Below, piece after piece: positions 11,216 to 21,954 of a stretch of DNA of 64,000 nt. The stretch spans positions 11,888,501-11,952,500 of the forward strand of contig JANJXV010000013.1 in NCBI GenBank assembly GCA_024803745.1. The letters run 5' to 3'. Source of the DNA: Megascapheus bottae (lineage: Eukaryota; Chordata; Mammalia; Rodentia; Geomyidae). Below the pieces are notes generated by a model that saw nothing but the letters and a program-made list of their open reading frames with translations, did no database searches and had not been told where the DNA came from. Both the position numbers and the translations under genes were made by a program. Numbering within the stretch: the first letter of the stretch is position 1; each line of letters opens with the position of its first letter.

Positions 11216-11583
11216 CTATAAATGCAGAGAATTAGGTTGGGTTTATTTGATCCTGATTCTATGATAATAATAATGCAGCAGGATTTGTAATATTTTTATT
11301 CAAAGTTCAATGTAGCATCTAAAAAGCATAAAAGACTTCCTTGAGGGTTTCCAACGAAGAGGATGTGATCACTGTTCACTGGGTATTGCTGTTCACTAGG
11401 GAGCACACATGGATGCCTGTATCTCAAGTCCAGGCAGGCCTCCCATAAAGGTTAAACTCAGGAGCCAGAATTCTATGGGACATTGCAAAGGCTGGCTACT
11501 TCTTCACAAAAGGGGTAATTGTTTTCATCCAGGATGTCCTAGAATCCTATGACAGACTTGGTGAACATTAAAAATGCTTTGAA

Positions 11584-11816
11584 GCCAGGTGTGATGGCTC
11601 ACACCTGTAATCCTACCTATACAGGAGGCTGAGATCTGAGCATCAAGGTTCAAAGCCAGCCCAAGCAGTAAAGTCCATGACCCTTTTATCTCCAGTTAAC
11701 CTCTAGAAAACGGGAAGTGGGGCTTGTCCCAAAGGTAGGGCAATAGCCTTGAGCTAAAAAGCTCAGGGACAGTGCCCAGGCTGAGTGTAAGCCTCATGAC
11801 CCACAATAAAATAGAA
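11584..11816 (+). mobile_element. SINE-A with target-site duplication
   Basis: Flanked by TAAAAATGCTTTGAA at 11569-11583 and 11817-11831. Carries both B1-like and R parts, including GGACAGTGCC at 11767-11776. Confidence 0.93.
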
Positions 11817-12109
11817 TAAAAATGCTTTGAATTGTGCTGTGACTTAAAATCTGTGTAACCTTGGGGAAGTCTTGATTTTCTCCACCATCTAAAGAGAGAC
11901 TACAGAATTGTGATCAAGATAAAGGAAGGAAGTGCCTGCCACTCTCAGTGCTGGCTGCTTTGGGCCTTTTTGTAGAGAGGGTGGAGCAGAGTAGGTTACC
12001 CAGGAGACTCTTTCATTTAATATTCAGGAACATCGATCATTTTTCATGTGAGACACTGGGCTTGGATCAGGAGTTGTAGAGAGAAACATGTGATAAGAAA
12101 ATGGCAGGT

Positions 12110-12305
12110 GGGCCGGGAGTTTGGCCTAGTGGTAGAGTGCTTGCTTAACATGCACAAAGACCCGGGTTCGATTCCTTGGTACCACATGCATAGAAAGTGG
12201 TGCTGAGGCTCAAGTGGTAGAACTCTAACCTTGAGAAAGTCCAAGAACAGTGCTCAGGCCCTGAGCTCAAGCCCAGGACTGGCAAAAAAAAAAAAAAAAA
12301 AAAGA
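12110..12305 (+). mobile_element. SINE-B with target-site duplication
   Basis: Flanked by AAGAAAATGGCAGGT at 12095-12109 and 12306-12320. ID-like left part with a tRNA-like B box (GGTTCGATTCC), then R and a long A tail. Confidence 0.95.
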
Positions 12306-12421
12306 AAGAAAATGGCAGGTATGATAGTAGTAAGTGTGACAACAACAATATACATGAAATATTGAGTGATGTAGATGAAAGGAGGTCTTAGCCTGGTCAG
12401 GGACTTCTTCCTGGATTTGAA

Positions 12422-12443
12422 GTGTGTGTGCGCGCGCGCGTGC

Positions 12444-12526
<83 letters not shown>
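12422..12526. repeat. (GT)n/(GC)n microsatellite
   Basis: GTGTGCGCGCGCGTGCGTGC followed by two GT runs. Alternating purine-pyrimidine, so Z-DNA-prone. Confidence 0.97.
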
Positions 12527-12662
12527 ATAGGAGATTTTCCCAGCAGGAAAGAAAAGGATTGGGATCTAGATTTCTCCCTAAAGATCTTTAACAGGCTTTT
12601 CAAGAGCACAGCACTTGTAGTGGGACTTTGTTTTCAAATTTTGCATGATATTTATAAATTCT

Positions 12663-12891
12663 AGATGGGTGCAAGTGGCTGACACCTATAATCCTAGCTA
12701 CTCAGAACGCTAAGATCTGAGACCTGCAGCTCAAACTCAGCGCAAGCAGGGAAGACAGTGAGACTCTATCTTCGATGAACTACTAAAAGACAGAAGTGGA
12801 GCTGTGGCTTAAGTGGTAGAATGCCACCTTGAGCAAAAAAGGCTAACAGAAAGGACCTAGACCTGAAGTCCAAACCCCAGTACCAGCACAC
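12663..12891 (+). mobile_element. SINE-A
   Basis: TGGGTGCAAGTGGCTGACAC to CAGTACCAGCACAC. Confidence 0.85.
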
Positions 12892-13038
12892 AAAAATACT
12901 CTACATATTAACTCTCTTACTTTGAGCTAGTTACTTAGCATTTCTCCTCTGGCGTTGTTCCTTTCTTGGTAAAACAGGATGCGTAATATTGTAATACCTC
13001 CCTTGTAAGGCTGTTAACTTTTCATTAAGTGTGTTGCT

Positions 13039-13225
13039 TTTTTTTTTTTTGCCAGTCTTGGGGCTTGAACTCAGGGCCTGAGCACTGTCCTTGAGCTTTC
13101 TCAAGGCTAGCACTCAACCGCTTGAGCCACTTCCCACATTTTCTGTATATGTGGTGCCTAAGATTTAAACCCAGGGCTTCGTGCAGGCTAGGCAAGCACT
13201 CTACCATTAAACTATGCTCCTAGCC
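13039..13225 (-). mobile_element. SINE-B with target-site duplication
   Basis: Flanked by AAGTGTGTTGCT at 13027-13038 and 13226-13237. Confidence 0.93.
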
Positions 13226-13237
13226 AAGTGTGTTGCT

Positions 13238-13859
13238 CTTTTTCTTGCCTTATTCAACATTATCCTCCCAGCTTATTTGTGTGATATTTAGAAAATGCCT
13301 CATAGACTTTGAATTAAAGACAAATAAATGAGTAATATATGCATAGGTGTGAGTATAGTGCCAAAATGGAAACTATCCTCATCTTCATCCACTGGTGGAT
13401 TGAGTGCTACACAGCAAATAGAAGAAGTCCATTTGTTCTTTGTCTGCCCAAATTTCTGAACTTCTGGGGAAAAAAAAACCAGGAAATGCTCAGAGTTTCT
13501 GTGTATATTTTTTTCAGTTCAGTATCCATCTCTGAGTCACTGTTTATAGTCTGTGCCAATATGAATTAAATGGGGAGATGAGGCTCTTGCCATTTTGTAT
13601 ACAGAAAAACATTGAATGCAGAAAACAAACAGCATAAAATTAGAATCGTAGTGAAAGCAATTAGGAAAGAATGTTAACCAGCTAAAATTGCTCTGAAAAT
13701 GAGTTCAGAGTTGTTGCTGTGCTTAATAAGCTGTTATTATCTAATTTTTTTTACCAACCTCTAGATTTTCCATTCTTAAATGCCACCAGTCAGAATATGG
13801 GTTGATTATGTATAGACTCTGGATATAATAGACATGTGTGTGTACGTTCATGTGCACAT
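13238..13859. other. Intronic, nothing recognised
   Basis: A 76-codon open frame at 13339-13569 has no recognisable motif. No repeat seen. Confidence 0.5.
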
Positions 13860-14082
13860 GCTGGTCCCAGACTTGAACTCGGGACCTGGATGCTGTCCCT
13901 GAGCTCTTTTGCTCAAGGCTAGCACTCGCCACTGGAGCCACAGATCCACTTTCAGCTTTTTGGTAGTTAATTAGAGATAAGAGTCTCACAGACTTTCTTG
14001 CCTGGCCTGGTCTCAAACCCTTATCCTCAGCTCTCAGCCTCTTGAGTAACTAAGATTATAGGCATGAGCTACTAGCATCTAG
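13860..14082 (-). mobile_element. SINE-A
   Basis: GACTTGAACTCGGGACCTGG to GGCATGAGCTACTAGCATC. Confidence 0.85.
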
Positions 14083-14678
14083 TGGGGTAGAATTTTTTTT
14101 TAGACTATGATGACTTTCAAGCTGAGTATTTTTGTGTGCTTCTCTTGTGATACTATGCTAGTGTCTCCTGCAAGGACTTGGTTTATGTCACATCATTCTG
14201 CATAACAGTGGGAAAAAAGAACAAGTCCAGTTATCCCAAGCTCCCTGCAGGCAGTGTTTGAGTCTTGTCCTTTAATCCCAGTCTGTGGTCCTGCATAGAA
14301 GACACCCCAGCCCGTGTCTGTAGAATCTCTCTGAATGGGCTTCCACTCTTCTCATCCCTTCCTGATGCCCAGCCTCTTTCTCCCTTGGGGATTTAGTGTG
14401 AAATGTATAGTTCAGATACTGGAAGGTCTACTCAGAGGACACTGGGAGTGGTGGGTATAATACATGTGGGAGAGAAATGTAAGAGGATAAGTGGAGGGCC
14501 TGTCCTTGGGGACAGAGCAGAGCTGTCTGTCTGTTCTGGCCCCACAGCCTGCCGGCATAGAAGACAGTGCTTGTCTGGCACTACCTTTGGGGAACTTGGG
14601 ATAACTGGACTTTCTCATACCAAGACCCAAGTCACCGACAGGAATCAATGTCAGACAGTTCATTTGGAATTTGAATCA

Positions 14679-14681
<3 letters not shown>

Positions 14682-14717
<36 letters not shown>
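14682..14717. repeat. (GT)n microsatellite
   Basis: GT run in unit 1 of the local duplication; its partner is at 14973-14994. Confidence 0.95.
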
Positions 14718-14720
<3 letters not shown>

Positions 14721-14760
14721 CACAAGAGAGGGGAGAGAGAGGGGGGGGGAGAAAGGAAAG

Positions 14761-14900
14761 GGCCTGGGAGTTTGACCTAGTGGTAGAGTATTTGCCTAGC
14801 ATGCACAAAGCCCTGGATTCAATAGCTTGGTACCACATATACAGAAAAGGCTGGAAGTGGTGCTGTGGCTCAAGTGATAGAGCACTAGCCTTAAGAAAGC
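14761..14900 (+). mobile_element. SINE-B, 3'-truncated
   Basis: CTGGGAGTTTGACCTAGTGG through CACTAGCCTTAAGAAAGC, cut off at the duplication boundary at 14900. Confidence 0.85.
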
Positions 14901-15010
14901 TTTGTCATACCAAGACCCAAGTCACTGACAGGAATCAATGTCAGACAGTTCATTTGGAATTTTAATCATCTCTGTGTGTGTGTGTGTGTGTGTATGCACA
15001 AGAGGGGGGG

Positions 15011-15013
<3 letters not shown>

Positions 15014-15069
<56 letters not shown>
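15014..15069. repeat. (GA)n microsatellite
   Basis: Nearly pure GA run next to a SINE tail. Confidence 0.96.
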
Positions 15070-15071
<2 letters not shown>

Positions 15072-15272
15072 TTGGGTATGAACCATTGCCTAACTGCTGT
15101 CCCTTTGCTTTTTCATTCAAGGCCAGCAATCTACCCCTTGACCCACAGCTCTGCTTCTAGCTTTTTGGTGGTTAATTAGCAGTAAGGGGGTCATAGACTT
15201 TCCTTCTGGTTTTGAACCATGAGCCTCAGATCTCAGCCTCTTGAGCCTCGGCATGAGCCACAAACACCAGGC
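15070..15272 (-). mobile_element. SINE-A
   Basis: GGTATGAACCATTGCC to GGCATGAGCCACAAACACC. Confidence 0.82.
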
Positions 15273-15714
15273 GTGGATCACCCTTTTAACAGGAGTCCAG
15301 GTTGCCTTTTCCTTATTTAGCCCTTTACTTCCCCGAAAGTGCCTCAGTCCATTATTCATCTGGGAAGCAGATGTGAATCCGTCTCCTTTCGTGCATAGGC
15401 AGCTTCCTATCCAGTCCTCTGCAGTCCAGCTACATATGTAAGCTCCTGTCACAGAGACTTACGTTCTGTCAGATATCATGTGGTTTTTTGAGCAGAAGAA
15501 TACAGTCACTTCTGGGAACTTCTGAGGGAACAGGAAAGATTGCAAAGGAGTGTAGTACTTGAGCTGGGCCTTGAAGGATCAGGCCGATCTCAGTAGATCA
15601 CATATCCAGAAGGAAGGTACTGGGCCATGGAGAGTTAGACACACATCAGATATGACAAGTGTGCCAAGTGGAAGCAGGGCCCTGGAGGAGGTGAGTCTGG
15701 GAAGGCAGCCTGGT
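15273..15714. other. Intronic, nothing certain
   Basis: GAGCTGGGCCTTGAAGGATC (15560) resembles a common ancient mammalian repeat, but I cannot place it. Confidence 0.4.
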
Positions 15715-15850
15715 CTAGACCAGTAAGTAGTTGGCCGACTTTCTGTAAAGGGTCAGGTTGTGAATATCTTAGGGTTTGCAGGCCAAGAGGCCAAAGTAAT
15801 GCTATTTTGTAGGTAACGCATTACATAATAAGAAAAAATACAAATTTTTG
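15715..15850 (+). mobile_element. Ancient hAT-type DNA transposon relic
   Basis: CTTTCTGTAAAGGGTCAGGT then ATCTTAGGGTTTGCAGGCC match the 5' part of a widespread MER-class non-autonomous hAT element. Exact family not claimed. Confidence 0.6.
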
Positions 15851-15949
15851 ACAAGATTATTGTCAAAAGTCATATATAATTATGTATAATAATATTTGAA
15901 TATAGTCTTACTATTGTAGAAGATTTGTTAATGAAAAGACTGGGTATTG

Positions 15950-16132
15950 GGGCCAGGAGTTTGGCCTAGTGGTAGAGTGCATAGCATGCACCAAGACCTG
16001 GATTTGATTCCTCGGACCACATGCACAGAAAAAAACTGGAAGTGGTGCTGTGGCTCAAGTGGTAGAGCTCTAGCCTTGAGAAAGCTCAAGGATAGTGCCC
16101 AGGCCCTGAGTTCAAGCCCCAGGACTGGCAAA
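15950..16132 (+). mobile_element. SINE-B
   Basis: GGCCAGGAGTTTGGCCTAGT to AGGACTGGCAAAGG. The tail has expanded into the next microsatellite. Confidence 0.9.
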
Positions 16133-16137
16133 GGAAG

Positions 16138-16196
<59 letters not shown>

Positions 16197-16260
16197 GGAA
16201 GGAAGGAAGGAAGGAAGGAAGGAAGGAAGGAAGGAAGGAAGGAAGGAAGGAAGGAAGGAG
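16133..16260. repeat. (GA)n(GGAA)n compound microsatellite
   Basis: A GA run followed by about 16 GGAA units, grown from the A-rich tail of the SINE-B before it. Tandem GGAA is a known ETS-factor docking sequence. Confidence 0.96.
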
Positions 16261-16387
16261 AAAGAAAAAAGAAAAGAAAGAAAAAGAAAAGAGTGGGAAT
16301 GATGACACTGGCTAAATTGGGGTTCAAAATTAGTGTTCCCTTCCATCAAATTGACAACAAATATTCATCTGTAGAAACCTTTCTTAG

Positions 16388-16446
16388 GGTTGGGTAGGAC
16401 ACTTGTATATATGAGGCCTTGGGTTCAATCCCTAGTATCATAAAAC
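16388..16446 (+). mobile_element. ID-like monomer fragment
   Basis: GCCTTGGGTTCAATCCCTAG then A-rich tail; the B-box half of an ID element. Confidence 0.6.
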
Positions 16447-17504
16447 AAACAAACCTGCTCATAGAGAGCTAGAGTGGGCTCATTGACCATAGTTCTGTTA
16501 CTGGGGAAAGAATAATGTGTGCTACCAATTCTCATAGTCTACATGTAATTAGCCAGCAACCACTGAGCAGAATGTCTAAGAATACTTGGTTTGGCTGTGC
16601 CTTATTAATCATACCACTCATGCTTCCCAAGTGACAAAGTCACTCTCTTGTTTCTTGCTTGCTTACAATTGAAAGGCAACAGGAAGCTAATGTACATGCA
16701 AGAGTCTGTTTGTCTTCATATATAATGGTAACCAAGCCATCTCTCCTAGCAACCAAGAATACAAAGTACATGAGGCACCATTGTGAAACAGTCCCTTGCT
16801 GTTATCACCATTTTGTATGGAGTTTCCCCTGGGAGTTGAAGAGAGCTTTTAAAATAAATAGACAAGGTATAAGTGGCATTGAAATATGCTTAGGAAAAAT
16901 AACCCAATTTGCCTAGAATCTAGCACCCAAGAGTAGAATAGAAGACCTGTGCTGTGAGGGGATCAGAACTCCTCAGCCCTGATAAAGCATTTTCCAGTTG
17001 ACCAAAAAGGTGTTGTGATTGTAGAGAGGCTTGGGTGATTCTATCTGCTAAGGATTTATCTGTTCTAACAGCATCAGTCTCTTAGTACACCAGAACTGTC
17101 CTAATCCAAACTGTTTTGGGGAGAATGCAATACTTCACAATCACTGTCATTTCTGTCTGCATGGAAGAATTCTGGCAGAAAGTATTACTTTATTCTATTC
17201 ATTGACTCAATCTGTACTTGTTGAGTTCTTCCTAAACTAGGCTTTCAGGATGTGGCTAAGAGGTCCAGGTTTGCAACATTCTGATTTATTCCATGTCATC
17301 TTTGTATTTCAGTAGTCAGGAGAAAGAGAATGATGGTGGTGGTGGTGATGGTAGTTGTGGTGGTAGTGTCAGTGATGGTTATCGTGGAGCAGAGGAAAGT
17401 GTAAATCAGCAGAAGCATGAATAAAAAAGATTTTTAGGGCTGCAGTTGGTGATGGAGGAAAAAGTTCTAGAAAAACAAATTGAATAAGGAAAAAGACATG
17501 GGAG
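16447..17504. other. Intronic, mostly unassigned
   Basis: Holds a GGT/GAT-rich low-complexity patch at 17331-17372. Nothing else recognised. Confidence 0.5.
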
Positions 17505-18225
17505 CCTAGTCTTTCCTTATCCATGGGATCTGATTTCCATGGTTTCAACCTTGGTCCCAAATGGAAAAATCCAGAAATAGTTCATAAGTTTTTTGTTGTT
17601 GTTGTTGCCAAATGCTAGTGTCTTATGCCTATAATCCTAGCTACTCAGAAGCTTAAGATTCTGAAGATCACAGTTCAAAATTAGCCCTGCCCTCCCCTTC
17701 TTAGAAAAGGGCTATTAGACTCTGAACTCCAATTAACCACCAAAAAGCCAGCAGTGGAGCTATGGCTCAAATGGTAGAGTGCCAGCCTTGAGCAAAAAAG
17801 CAAAGGGACAATCCAGGCCCTGAATTTAAGACCCAGTACCAGCACCAAAAATAATTGGTTCATAAGTTTTAAATCGCATGCTGTTCTGAGCAGCATTTTG
17901 AGCTCTCACACCATAGCTCTGTGTCTTACTCTGGGTATGAATCTCTAGCTTTCTTGGTTATTAGATTGCCTGTAAAAGTACCTTGAGCTTGGGCTCAAGT
18001 AATCTGATTTTCCTTTTAGTGACCCTGAAGCAAAAGAGTAATGCTAGAAGTTTTATTATGTTTTATTATAATTATTTTATTAGTTATTGTTACTTTCTTA
18101 CTGAGCCTAATTTATAAACTAAACTTTGTAGCTATTTACATATAAGAAAAACATTAATATATATTGGGTTCAATACTATCAGCAGCTTTTGGCATTTGGG
18201 GATTCTTGGAGCAGGATCTGGGATT
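17505..18225 (+). mobile_element. Tigger1-like DNA transposon, internally deleted
   Basis: The 5' segment (TTATCCATGGG, then AAATGGAAAAATCCAGAAAT and TTCATAAGTTTTAAATCGC) and the 3' segment (GAGCCTAATTTATAAACTAA, then ATATATTGGGTTCAATACTA and GGGGATTCTTGGAGC) follow Tigger1 order, with the transposase interior missing. A SINE-A splits it at 17593-17857. Confidence 0.82.
17593..17857 (+). mobile_element. SINE-A with target-site duplication
   Basis: Flanked by GTTCATAAGTTTT at 17580-17592 and 17858-17870, within the Tigger1-like element. The leading TTGTTGTTG is unusual. Confidence 0.88.
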
Positions 18226-18281
18226 AGGAAATTCAAGCCTTTCTATTATTGTTTGTGTGACCTTGATTAAGTTATTTTAAG

Positions 18282-18317
18282 TCCTGAGCTCAAGCCCAGG
18301 ACTGGCAAAAAAAAAAG
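18282..18317 (+). mobile_element. SINE R-part 3' fragment
   Basis: CCTGAGCTCAAGCCCAGGAC plus A tail only; strongly 5'-truncated. Confidence 0.75.
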
Positions 18318-18370
18318 TTTAAAGATTCTTCCAAGATTATTCTTCTGCAAGTCAAAAATCTACACTAGAG

Positions 18371-18575
18371 GCCGGAAGTGTAGCCTAGTGGTAGAGTGCT
18401 CACCTAGCATGCACAAAGCTCTGCGTTCAATTCCTTGGTACCAAATACTCAGAAAAAGCTGGAAGTGGCACTGTGACTCAAGTGGCAGAGCACTAGCCTT
18501 GACCAAAAAGTGTCTAAGGACAGTGCCCAGACCCTGAGTTCAAGCCCCAGGACTGTCGGGGGGTGGGGGGGGGGA
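18371..18575 (+). mobile_element. SINE-B
   Basis: GGCCGGAAGTGTAGCCTAGT to CCCCAGGACTGTC, ending in a G-rich run instead of A. Imperfect flanking repeat (AAAATCTACACTAG / AAAATTCTGCACTAA). Confidence 0.88.
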
Positions 18576-18802
18576 AAATTCTGCACTAATTCAAAAGAGA
18601 CTTGACCTCAAACAGTCATATTTAAATGGGGCAAGAAAAACTGAATTCCTTAAATTGTCCTGGAAAATCATTTCTTTCCTTTTTTAATTCATTGCCTGGC
18701 AGATAATAGAATCTCCACAAATGTTAGCACTTATAATATTTGTAAAATTTGCAGTATTGTAAGTTCCTTATCAGAGTCAGAATGAAAGAATGCACGCATA
18801 AT

Positions 18803-18807
<5 letters not shown>

Positions 18808-18846
<39 letters not shown>
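18808..18846. repeat. (GT)n microsatellite
   Basis: Pure GT run. Confidence 0.96.
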
Positions 18847-18847
<1 letters not shown>

Positions 18848-18969
18848 TTTGCAAGGAGAGGAAATCGAGGGATGTACAATGCTGCATAATTCAGATGTCC
18901 CTTCAGCCTGTTTCCCACCCAGTGTCGGTGGCCATCTGCTCTGAGCAGCGTTCTGTCTGGGAGTGAGGG

Positions 18970-18983
18970 GTATCCATGGAAAC
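18970..18983 (+). promoter_or_regulatory. RFX X-box-like motif
   Basis: GTATCCATGGAAAC fits the RFX consensus GTNNCC-AT-RGNAAC. A single motif match in a unique stretch; function not shown. Confidence 0.4.
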
Positions 18984-19397
18984 AGCATGGAGGTTGCCAA
19001 GAGGAATCTGTGGCAGACAGCCAGAGGGGAAAGTAGAAATCAAGTGGAACCGAAAGTGACAGACTCATGTGTTCAATGAAGTGGGAAGTGGTCAGCTCTG
19101 AGGGCCAGGGTGGGGCCTTCGGGTGGCAAGCTATCACCAGCACCTCGATGCCATGTGTGCTTTTCCAGCTGGGTGGGAGAGGGTTGCTTTAGTGATTTCT
19201 ATCTCTTGTCTTTGTCTTGCTTTCCTTTGATGGGAAATGTAGTAAATAGCATATCGAAAAGTAAAATAAATGTTTATTTTTAAAAATTCTAATTATATTA
19301 CACACCACCATTCATAAGCAGATGCTTTCATTTTGGTGTTAGATTGAATTTGTGTGTGTGTGTGGTATAAGGTTATAATCCTACATTGTCAATTCTT

Positions 19398-19478
19398 TTT
19401 TTCCTTATATTTTTTGTTGTAATTAATAGAAGGGTTACATTATATTCACCAGATAGAAGGTGCATTACTTCACATTAT
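19398..19478 (-). mobile_element. LINE-tail repeat (family C), short, with TSD
   Basis: Flanked by ATTGTCAATTCTT at 19385-19397 and 19479-19491. Only 81 bp, T-rich at the left (its A tail). Confidence 0.85.
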
Positions 19479-19491
19479 ATTGTCAATTCTT

Positions 19492-20668
19492 ATAGCTAGA
19501 AAGTTCTTTGGACAGACATTTAGGCTTGGGAAAAAGATATGGGCTTTGGAGTCAGATGGCATCTGTGTTGATACCCCAGGTCAATCTCAGCTGAAAGCTG
19601 AGGCCACAGTGGCAAATTGGTTCAACCTAGATATTGCTAAATGATTGCTAGTGTGTTAGTCTAGCCCACAGCACTAGTGCTTGAGTAAGATGTTTCTTGT
19701 ATATTTAAGCAGCTTTGAGAAAGCCTTGTGATTAGGAGGGAAATGGAGTGGAACAGATAGGAAGGCATAGGGGATTGTTTGCTGTTTCTGAAAAATATTG
19801 AGGGTCAAAATGTAATAGTGAGGCTGGCGTGGTGCAACACCAGTGGCCCCCTTGTTCCTGTCACCCAGGAGCACCTGGGGCGGAGGTAGGGAGGCTGAGG
19901 AACATGCTCCCAGCGGTGGGTGTTGTCTGTGGGGAAAGCAAGGTGATGTTCCAGATGGAATGTCTCCGAGGTTTAGAATGGTCTCAGAATGTTCATTATA
20001 ATATTCTTGTTCGTCTATTACTCCTGAGCTGTAGGATCCTGAGCGGGATACCGCGGAAGACATTCTCCTCCAGGCTTTGCGGAAGTTTCCTTTACATTCT
20101 ATCATCATTCCTATCTCCCTCTCCCTCTCCTTCCCTATGCACCTGCCTTCATGCTTCTGAAACAGCTCCGTTTCAAAACCATAATTGAGATCTTCTGGCA
20201 GTTTGGTGACCAGTTTGGTAGTCTATCTATCCCCCATCCGCCATTTCACAGGTGTGACTCGGAGAGGTGGCTTTCAGAGTGACAAATGAAATCTATTTGG
20301 ACTTCAGGTCCAGTGCTCTCTTCCCTGTCACTAAGCAACCTTACACCATCCTCTGGGCTTGCTCGAATATTTTACATCTCATTGCAAGGCATTCTTTCCA
20401 CTGTGCCCATCCAAGATTATAAGTAGCTGCATTCGCTTTATTAAGTGTGTTTCTACCCTTTAAAATATCTTTCCTTTAAAATGTTTATGGGCAATACAGT
20501 CATTTTCATGGCAAACGAAGCAGAAACTGTTTTACTCGCATGCTTGAAGGAGTTTGTGATAACTCGGCCACCGCATGTGGTCTGCCATTCACTTTTATAC
20601 TTTTGCTTGAGAAAAATAATGTACATTTGAGAGGAGTGTGAAAATTAAGGCTTTATTTAAACTTGTAC

Positions 20669-20673
<5 letters not shown>
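19492..20673. other. SINE-free intronic stretch, nothing recognised
   Basis: About 1.2 kb. A minus-strand frame of 144 codons and a plus-strand frame of 119 codons overlap here without recognisable motifs. Confidence 0.5.

Positions 20674-20726
<53 letters not shown>
20674..20726. repeat. (GT)n microsatellite
   Basis: Abuts the tail of the SINE-A at 20727. Confidence 0.97.
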
Positions 20727-20728
<2 letters not shown>

Positions 20729-20918
20729 GATCCTGTGGCTTGAACGCAAGGCCTGGTTGCTGTCCCTTAGCTTTTTCTCTCAAGGCTAGCACTCTACCAC
20801 TTGAGTACCAGCTCAACTTCTGGCATTTTGGTGATTAATGGGAGATTAGAGTCTCACAGCCTTTCCTGCCTGTGCTGGATTCAAGCCATGATCCTCAAAA
20901 GCCTTCTGAGTAGCTAGC
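20727..20918 (-). mobile_element. SINE-A
   Basis: TGTGGCTTGAACGCAAGGCC to CTTCTGAGTAGCTAGC. Its head is cut off by the next insertion. Confidence 0.85.
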
Positions 20919-21127
20919 TGTTTTGTTGTTGTTGTTGTTTGTTTTGCCATTCCTGGGGCTTGAACTCAGTGCCTGGGCACTGTCCTTGGAGACTTTTTGC
21001 TCAAGACTAGTGCTCTGCACTTGAGCCACAGTGCCACTTCTGGCTTTTTCTGTGTATGTGGTCCTGAGGAACCCAGGGCTTCATGCATGCTAGGCAAGCA
21101 TCCCATCACTAGACCAAACTCCTGGCC
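20919..21127 (-). mobile_element. SINE-B inserted at end of SINE-A
   Basis: TTCCTGGGGCTTGAACTCAG to AGACCAAACTCCTGGCCC. Confidence 0.85.
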
Positions 21128-21954
21128 CATTAGCTGATCTTTACACTAATTCAACACATATTTTTGAACCCTCATATTGAATAAGACACGAAGTTCATCT
21201 CTTAACTCTTCAAGAATTTGTCCTCCAGTTACTTCTAGTTTAGAGAGGTCATTTTAAGAGACCGTGAGCCCAACAGATGAGCCAAGAGCTACTATGGGAA
21301 GCATAGGTTGTAATGGACACCAGCCACACAGGGTACCCAGGACCCTGGGGGAAAGGGGTAGGGTGCACAAGCCTTGGTTTTTTGGCTTTCTTGGGAAGGA
21401 CTAGGCTGAGTGGGCTAAACAGGCTTCGCAGGCTCAGAATGGCTAGCCTGAATAGTTTGGGTGGGCTGTGGGCCCTGGGAGCTGTCCACGGTTCTGATAC
21501 CTGGCCCTAGGGGATTGTGGCCAACATGTGAGAATCCTGTAAGAGCCGGATAAAGCAGGTGGCTGGGGGTGGGTATGGATGATTGATTTACAGATGAAGA
21601 TCACAGTCACAGGCAAGTTGCTTACTGACTGGGAATTGTCCAGTTGGTTGGGGGAGGGGTGCTTAGAAACTTTCCCCAAGGTCAGTGAGTTCTCAGATAC
21701 CACAACAGGGGTGAAGAGATACCTAATTCAGGGGCAAGGCAGGAGCTCAGTGTATAGAGGAGACCACTGTATGGAACCAAACACAGGCGTATTCTGGGTG
21801 TTAAGATGAAGGATAGCTCTAGAACACTTGTCCTTCACAGGCTTAGAAGATTGGTTTATCAGGACAGCAGGAGAGGGGAGGAGCTCCCGCTTCCATTGGC
21901 AAGCTGCAACTTGGGCAGATTATAGAGATCCTCTGAACAGTGTTTATTTGATTG
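21128..21954. other. Intronic, nothing recognised
   Basis: No repeat or exon recognised; several short frames look random. Confidence 0.5.

Larger units (their letters stand above)
14611..15010 (+). repeat. 290-bp tandem duplication, second copy partial
   Basis: 14611-14720 recurs at 14901-15010 with exactly 290 bp offset (CATACCAAGACCCAAGTCAC in both) and only a few substitutions, including the GT microsatellite and ATGCACAAGAG. A partial SINE-B lies in unit 1. Confidence 0.9.
18576..19384. other. Intronic unique stretch with X-box-like motif
   Basis: Includes a (GT)n run at 18808-18846, an RFX X-box-like site at 18970-18983 and otherwise unassigned sequence. A 139-codon minus-strand frame spans the GT run and is not a credible gene. 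Confidence 0.5.

Noticed and set aside
12110..12185. Possible tRNA gene (box A and box B present)
   Set aside because: It is the ID-like head of a SINE-B, lacks a cloverleaf acceptor pairing that I can see, and has an A tail and target-site duplication.
16086..16349. Ser/Leu- and Pro/Ser-rich frames of about 70-130 codons
   Set aside because: Translations of the (GA)n(GGAA)n microsatellite.
19674..20188. 144-codon minus and 119-codon plus overlapping frames
   Set aside because: No recognisable domain, no splice or poly(A) context, and they oppose each other.
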